This document shows positions 30,332 to 30,705 of a stretch of DNA of 30,705 nt, one piece after another; the first letter of the stretch is position 1, and every line of letters starts with the position of its first letter. The position numbers were made by a program, and so were the translations under genes. Below the pieces are notes generated by a model. It searched no databases and had not been told where the DNA came from. It worked only from the letters and a program-made list of their open reading frames with translations. The DNA lies in assembly GCA_016937995.1 (NCBI GenBank), contig JAFGVM010000035.1, positions 1-30,705 of the forward strand, read 5' to 3'. The stretch comes from Candidatus Delongbacteria bacterium (GTDB taxonomy: Bacteria > UBA4055).

Positions 30332-30705
30332 ATGAAAACAAATTTCAATTCAACATATTACGAAGAACAGCAATTCAGACAGCTTTGGCTTTGGTTATTA
30401 TTGATCGTTACAGGTGGATCATCTGTTGGAGTGTTTGCTTACGGATTTTACGAACAGATAATATTCGGACAGACTTTCGGGAATCAACCAATGTCGGATA
30501 ATGCTTTAAATATTTCTTTTATTGGAGCATTACTGTTTTTCACTTTGATTATTTTATTATTTATTTTTTCAAAATTGACTACTATGATAGATGATACCGG
30601 GATTAATTATAAGTTCTTTCCTTTTCACTTGAGTTTTCATAAAATTGCATGGGAAGAGATCGAAAGTTATGAAGTCATGACTTACAGACCTATCAGAGAA
30701 TATGG
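30332..30705 (+). CDS. N-terminal part of a two-TM protein with possible PH-like domain (3' truncated)
   Basis: An ATG at 30332 with AAGGAATAA upstream opens a frame that runs off the window (124 complete codons). The visible part has YYEEQQFRQLWLW, two membrane helices (about 20-45 and 68-92; the second is ISFIGALLFFTLIILLFIF), then a hydrophilic segment with MIDDTGINYKFFP and HKIAWEEIESYEVM. A short helical hairpin followed by a beta-rich domain with WEEIE is the usual look of bacterial PH-like (bPH) membrane proteins. No specific family is assigned. Confidence 0.75.
   Translation, partial: MKTNFNSTYYEEQQFRQLWLWLLLIVTGGSSVGVFAYGFYEQIIFGQTFGNQPMSDNALNISFIGALLFFTLIILLFIFSKLTTMIDDTGINYKFFPFHLSFHKIAWEEIESYEVMTYRPIREY

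Overview
The window looks like an ordinary chromosomal stretch of an AT-rich (estimated mid-30s % GC), diderm bacterium of the FCB superphylum. The evidence is a large secreted protein ending in a type IX secretion (T9SS type A) sorting domain, a neighbouring lipoprotein whose first mature residues resemble a Bacteroidetes-type surface export signal, and intergenic palindromes of a kind common in FCB genomes. A Cloacimonadota- or Delongbacteria-like lineage fits best, but this is inference. Promoters here resemble classical sigma-70 boxes (TTGACA-like, 17 nt, TATATT-like) rather than the Bacteroidetes TTG/TAnnTTTG type.

Layout. 1-165: tail of a membrane protein. 528-3201: a four-gene selenium/sulfur trafficking operon (YedE-type transporter, TusA/YedF-like carrier, class V aminotransferase of the cysteine desulfurase/selenocysteine lyase type, DUF3343 carrier), preceded by a 362-bp leader with a foldable element. 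A bidirectional terminator separates it from a convergent secreted C39-like cysteine-peptidase-type gene (minus, 3262-4485). This gene is divergent from a FlaR-like P-loop kinase gene (4620-5141). 5142-5641 is a palindrome-rich gap leading to prfC (RF3), whose start should be the ATG at 5642. After another palindrome-rich gap come an ABC-F ATPase and an EamA transporter.

10591-16425 is a well delimited transcription unit: promoter, T9SS cargo protein, multidomain lipoprotein, terminator. It is followed by a promoter and a tight four-gene operon of unknown function (16509-18406): a small acidic protein with a possible CesT/YbjN/DUF2170-like fold, an unrecognised 182-aa protein, a coiled-coil protein, and a single-HKD phospholipase D-like protein with a C-terminal Cys/His cluster. 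This cassette and the soluble-adenylyl-cyclase-like protein below are the best candidates for undescribed biology.

18563-26357 is the rpmH-rnpA-yidD-yidC block (ribosomal protein L34, RNase P protein, membrane insertion). It continues through a polyprenyl diphosphate synthase into a 1393-aa protein with the architecture of soluble adenylyl cyclase: two cyclase homology domains, a P-loop ATPase and TPRs. Both cyclase domains appear to lack the catalytic metal ligands. dnaA is not next to rpmH, and jag/mnmE are not next to yidC. The window ends with a YgiQ-type radical SAM gene overlapping a SulP anion transporter gene, a NimA-like flavin-binding-family gene, and the 5' part of a two-TM protein gene.

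No tRNA, rRNA, CRISPR array, transposase or phage gene was seen. All calls come from reading the sequence and remembered family motifs; no database search was run.
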